Shown here: positions 60,720-64,000 of the stretch, one piece after another
Numbering within the stretch: position 1 is the first letter of the stretch
How the letters are laid out: each line of letters begins with the position of its first letter
DNA from: Diphasiastrum complanatum
Lineage: Eukaryota; Streptophyta; Lycopodiopsida; Lycopodiales; Lycopodiaceae
Reading direction: 5' to 3'
Assembly: GCA_029204225.1 (NCBI GenBank)
Contig: CM055107.1
Location: 15,620,900-15,684,899, forward strand
DNA: 64,000 nt
Notes under the pieces: model-generated
Database searches by the model: none
The model's input: the letters and a program-made list of their open reading frames with translations, nothing else
What the model was told of the DNA's origin: nothing
Program-made: the position numbers and the translations under genes

Positions 60720-60791
60720 ATCCCTCTTCAACTAGTTTTACCACACAACTTTGATCTAACTTTAGAATGATCTCCATACTAAGTATAAACC

Positions 60792-62163
60792 TCATTCATC
60801 ATCCACTTGCATAGCCTCATCTACACAAGAAGATGAACCAAGACATGTGAGTAGAGCAAAGTTTGTACCTTCAACTTGCTTACCCTTCTCATCATATGTA
60901 AGCCTAGATGGATTTTTTCTTTGACTTGAGGATCTTCTTAGAACTTGACTTGGAGATGCATCTCCACCATCACCATCCAAAGAACTATCTTCATCGCCAC
61001 CAAAATGTTATATTGATCAACATCAACAATATCAAGCTTATCCACATTCTCCTCTTCAAAGACAACATCCTTAGAAATGTAAACTTTCTTTGACTTAGGA
61101 ATGTAAATCCTATAATCTTTCCTTACTTTACTATAGCCAACAAATATTCCTTTTAAGAAATTAAAAAATATGACTTGACATAGCAAGTACTACCAAAGAT
61201 CTTCAAATGCTCCAACCTTGGCTTCTTACCAAAAAGAACATCGAATGAACTCTTACCATCCAAGTCTTCATTTGAGTACCTATTGCACACAACGATAGCA
61301 CACATTAAAGCTTCACCCCAAAATGACTTAGGAATATTTGCATTCACCCTCATGGATTTAGCTCTTTCAAAAGGATTGGTCTTCCTCTCTTCCACTCCAT
61401 GTTTAATCCCATGTGCCACACAAACCTCTTTGAACTTTGTTGATAGTTCTTCATTTGCCAACTTTAAGCACTTGATCTTCATGTTGAATTGACTCTCCAA
61501 ACAGTTTGGAACTCAAGGACTTATTTCTTACTCTTTAGAAGATAAGTCCAACAATATATACTAAAGTCATCAATGCAGTCACAAACATCTTTGCTCCTCC
61601 ATTACTCAAAGCACTAACACAATGCACATCCAAATGTACTAAATAAAAAGGCATCTTAGATCTTGAGCTAGATCTAGAGTAAGACAACCTTTGTGACTTT
61701 GACATTGAACAAAGCTCACCAACTTGCTTCTTTGCCTTCAAACAACCATGGTTAGAACCAACATATCCATCAAGTTTGTAGAGCTCACCTTGTATCTTGC
61801 CTTGGGTAATGGAGACTTCATTCCTTTTGATCAAGTAAGAATCACCAACAAATTCCACTTTAATCCCTTTGTCAACCATTTCACACACACTAAGAACATT
61901 CTTAGTAATGGAAGATATGAACAAAACATTTTTCATGCTTACATACTATTTTTATATGAGAGAAAAATAGGAATAGTACCAATGCCCTTGATAACAACTT
62001 TACCACCATTGGCCATGTTGATGACATTCTTCTCTCCTTCATAAGGCATTAAAGAAGTGAAGTACTCTTTGTGACATGTCACCATATTTAAGCCCTTTGT
62101 CAACCATTTGACATGCAATATAGGAAACAACATTATTTTATGTTTTGATTCATGTTTGATCAA
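60792..62163 (-). pseudogene. Copia relic: pre-integrase and integrase only, RT and RNase H missing
   Basis: Minus-strand pieces run in order. They are EYFTSLMPYEGEKNVINMAN (post-protease region, about 62070), VLFISSITKNVLSVCEMVDK (61926), LYKLDGYVGSN, and an integrase start HLDVHCVSALSNGGAKMFVT (near 61630). These are followed by SFWGEALMCAIVVCNRYSNE, DVLFGKKPRLEHLKIFGSTC (near 61230), YIPKSKKVYISKDVVFEEEN (near 61090) and the linker NPSRLTYDEKGKQVEGTNFA (near 60860). Coding then stops and the polypurine tract follows. The reverse transcriptase and RNase H are deleted, and gag is not recognised upstream. The DD-E region is damaged (EERKTN in place of the usual AERKNR). Confidence 0.8.
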
Positions 62164-62527
62164 GATCTATTAGAGTTTGCATGTCATCCATAGTGTAGAT
62201 GTTGGTTTTTCTACATTGGCAAGATTGGTGATATGTTGTCTTTCTAACCCAAGATCATTTTGTAGATTTGGATCTTAATTGGTCTAAAATCTTCACATGA
62301 TATTAAAGCTTGTGTTTCAGGTTATGAGGGAAGCAATCACATCTATCAATGATTTGGAGAAGATATCAATGCTAGAGCATGCTAGATTGGATTCTACACC
62401 AAAATTGAGTTTCTTGTCAATTTTCAGATAAAAAGGACAATTACGATTGTACAAAACAATCATTAAGAGTTATTAGTTGATAAAACCAATGATATATCAA
62501 GTTCTATGTGTTAGATCTTGATCTAGA

Positions 62528-63264
62528 TGTATTACACTGATTTTAGCAAGAGCAACGGATAAATGATTAAAAACTATGAAGAGCGGCCTCGCACGTGTGA
62601 AGGACAGTACCAGTATGGACTAAAAATGAAGAGTGAAGTACATTTGCATACAAAAGCATTCCAATCATAAAAACTCAAGACAAATGTGAGAATTACAAGC
62701 AAAGCTAGAAATTGCCAATGTCACATCAACTTCTCATTGATTTGGTTGATCCCTTTATAGATCAAGTACATCCACGAGATGAGTACTATCCATCAAGCCT
62801 TCACACATGTGAAGAGTGCCTAGTCATCCAGATCCACCAATGGGAGCCATCTATGCTCATTTTTCAAAGTTGACTATTCTCATTAGCCAGAAACAAAAAA
62901 ACTAGTCTTCCACAATTATAGGAATATCCCTATAAAATAGGATCTAATGGAATCTCTCTATCTTATCATCTACAATCTTATCACCACGTGTGAATAGCAT
63001 CTTGACATGTGGGAGCATTTACTCATTCACATGGAAGTGCAATCTATTTAAAAAAAGGTTGACCAAAATGACGTTTTTCTAGATTCTACTCAAAGGTCAA
63101 TTTTGCACTTGTGTAGATCCATCTTAAATCAATCTAACTTTATAATAGTAAGTTATGTACATCCTTTCACATGTGGGAACATGATCCACACGTGTGAGAT
63201 CCTATCATGATCAAATATCTCAAGATTAACCAAGTACATCAAGCTAGAAGTGACATTTTTAACA
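62528..63264 (-). mobile_element. Putative 5' LTR of the old copia relic
   Basis: Plus-strand reading TGTATTACACTG...GACATTTTTAACA, with the same style of ends as the other copia LTRs here (aagctagaagtgacatttttaaca against aagctaaaattgtgaatttttaaca). A minus-strand TATA box CTATAAAGGG is at 62760-62751. It contains CACACGTGTG at 63187-63196 and several near matches. A clear primer site just below 62528 is lacking, so the assignment is tentative. Confidence 0.45.
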
Positions 63265-64000
63265 TTTCTTGCATATGTAGATCAAAACTCTAAATAGGAT
63301 TATATTCTTGATCAATTCCAATTTTACGACATACTTAAGATTGGATCTTGATTGGATCCTCTATTCCAATCACAGTTACCCAAGCCGCCTTTCCCCTAGC
63401 TATTTCATCAGAAACCTATGTAGATCAAATCTCTAAATAAGATTGGATCTTTTGCAAATCAAAACTCTAAATAGGGTTATATTCTTGATGAATTTTAATT
63501 TCACAACATACTTACTAGATTTGGCCAATTTTTAGAGTATTGGAAAAGCCGAAGTGGTGGCTACAAGATTGCATATCAAGTTTTAGGCAATTGCATGTAG
63601 AAATTGAAATAATCAATTTTTTTGTGATTTTGTAGAATCCCTAATTTTAATTGGATCTCAAGATTGTGAGGTTACTGAACTTCATTTTAGTGTGTTTCAA
63701 TCTTAGGAAGTGGCAAGAGTCATTAGATTGAGGATAGATCATAGGTTGATCAAGATTTCACAGTTCTATGTGTTGATTTGCTTGGTATAAGTGCTTTCAA
63801 TGTCCATAATTGTTGGAGGGTTTGTGGATCTTTTTTTGAAGCCTATTTCTAGTAATGTGAATTCCTAGCAAAGAATGGACAGCTCCTAAATCATTCATGT
63901 CAAATTAGAGTAGTCTTTCTTCTTGGTGTATAGAGCCATGGATTTTTCTTTGATAGACAGGCTGCTAGTCTTTCTCTGCATTTCTTCTTGAAGTAGGTGA
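63265..64000. other. No gene recognised; short diverged duplication
   Basis: 'tagatcaaaactctaaatag' and neighbouring blocks (attatattcttgat..aattt, cacaacatactta) occur near 63278 and again near 63460. No coding signal. Confidence 0.4.

Noticed and set aside
62297-62315. tgatattaaagcttgtg as a decayed plus-strand primer-binding site after an LTR ending ttcaca
   Set aside because: Three mismatches in twelve bases and no supporting gag or partner LTR; it could be chance.

Overview
The window looks like nuclear DNA of a flowering plant. It is AT-rich and intron-containing, carries a class IV plant-type GATA zinc-finger gene, and is crowded with Ty1/copia and Ty3/gypsy LTR retrotransposons primed from a TGGTATCAGAGC (initiator tRNA-Met) site, plus long (GA)n and (CA)n microsatellites. 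I cannot name the species. Nothing bacterial, organellar or viral is evident.

Only two pieces of ordinary host genes can be supported. One is a small exon at 1223-1334 (+) that resembles the C-terminus of a plastid-lipid-associated (PAP/fibrillin) protein. The other is a complete two-exon GATA transcription factor gene on the minus strand (exon 1 26732-26403, exon 2 26135-25332), coding for about 377 residues. Its intron carries tandem copies of its own 5' splice site, and a poly-G/GGGA tract lies about 1 kb upstream.

The rest is mobile and repetitive DNA. 2.6-3.9 kb holds a diverged tandem repeat. 6.1-6.4 kb and 12.9-13.1 kb hold foldback hairpins. 7.0-12.3 kb is a decayed minus-strand Ty3/gypsy element (5' LTR, gag, protease, RT, then the integrase end) interrupted by a scrambled copia fragment with a triplicated primer-binding site. 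19.0-20.3 kb holds a 325-bp (GA)n tract and a LINE relic. 27.6-28.2 kb is microsatellite-rich. 29.4-30.6 kb and 39.8-43.0 kb hold related LTR pieces. 32.2-35.3 kb (+) and 35.3-38.4 kb (-) are two copia relics lying tail to tail. 45.4-46.3 kb holds (CA)n tracts and 47.8-48.0 kb a degenerate tandem repeat.

48.1-60.0 kb is the clearest structure. A plus-strand copia element (LTRs of about 737 bp, target duplication GGCCC, one uninterrupted gag-pol frame of up to 1346 codons) has a second, minus-strand copia element inserted inside its 5' LTR. The inner element spans 48672-54371, has 682-bp LTRs and target duplication CCCAC, and lacks RNase H. 60.1-63.3 kb is an older copia relic. The palindrome CACACGTGTG (a G-box core) recurs in the LTRs and leaders of several of these elements. 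I did not find a clearly new biological system. The most unusual signals are the shared G-box module, the nested elements whose LTR divergence runs against their order of insertion, the triplicated primer-binding site, and the GATA intron.
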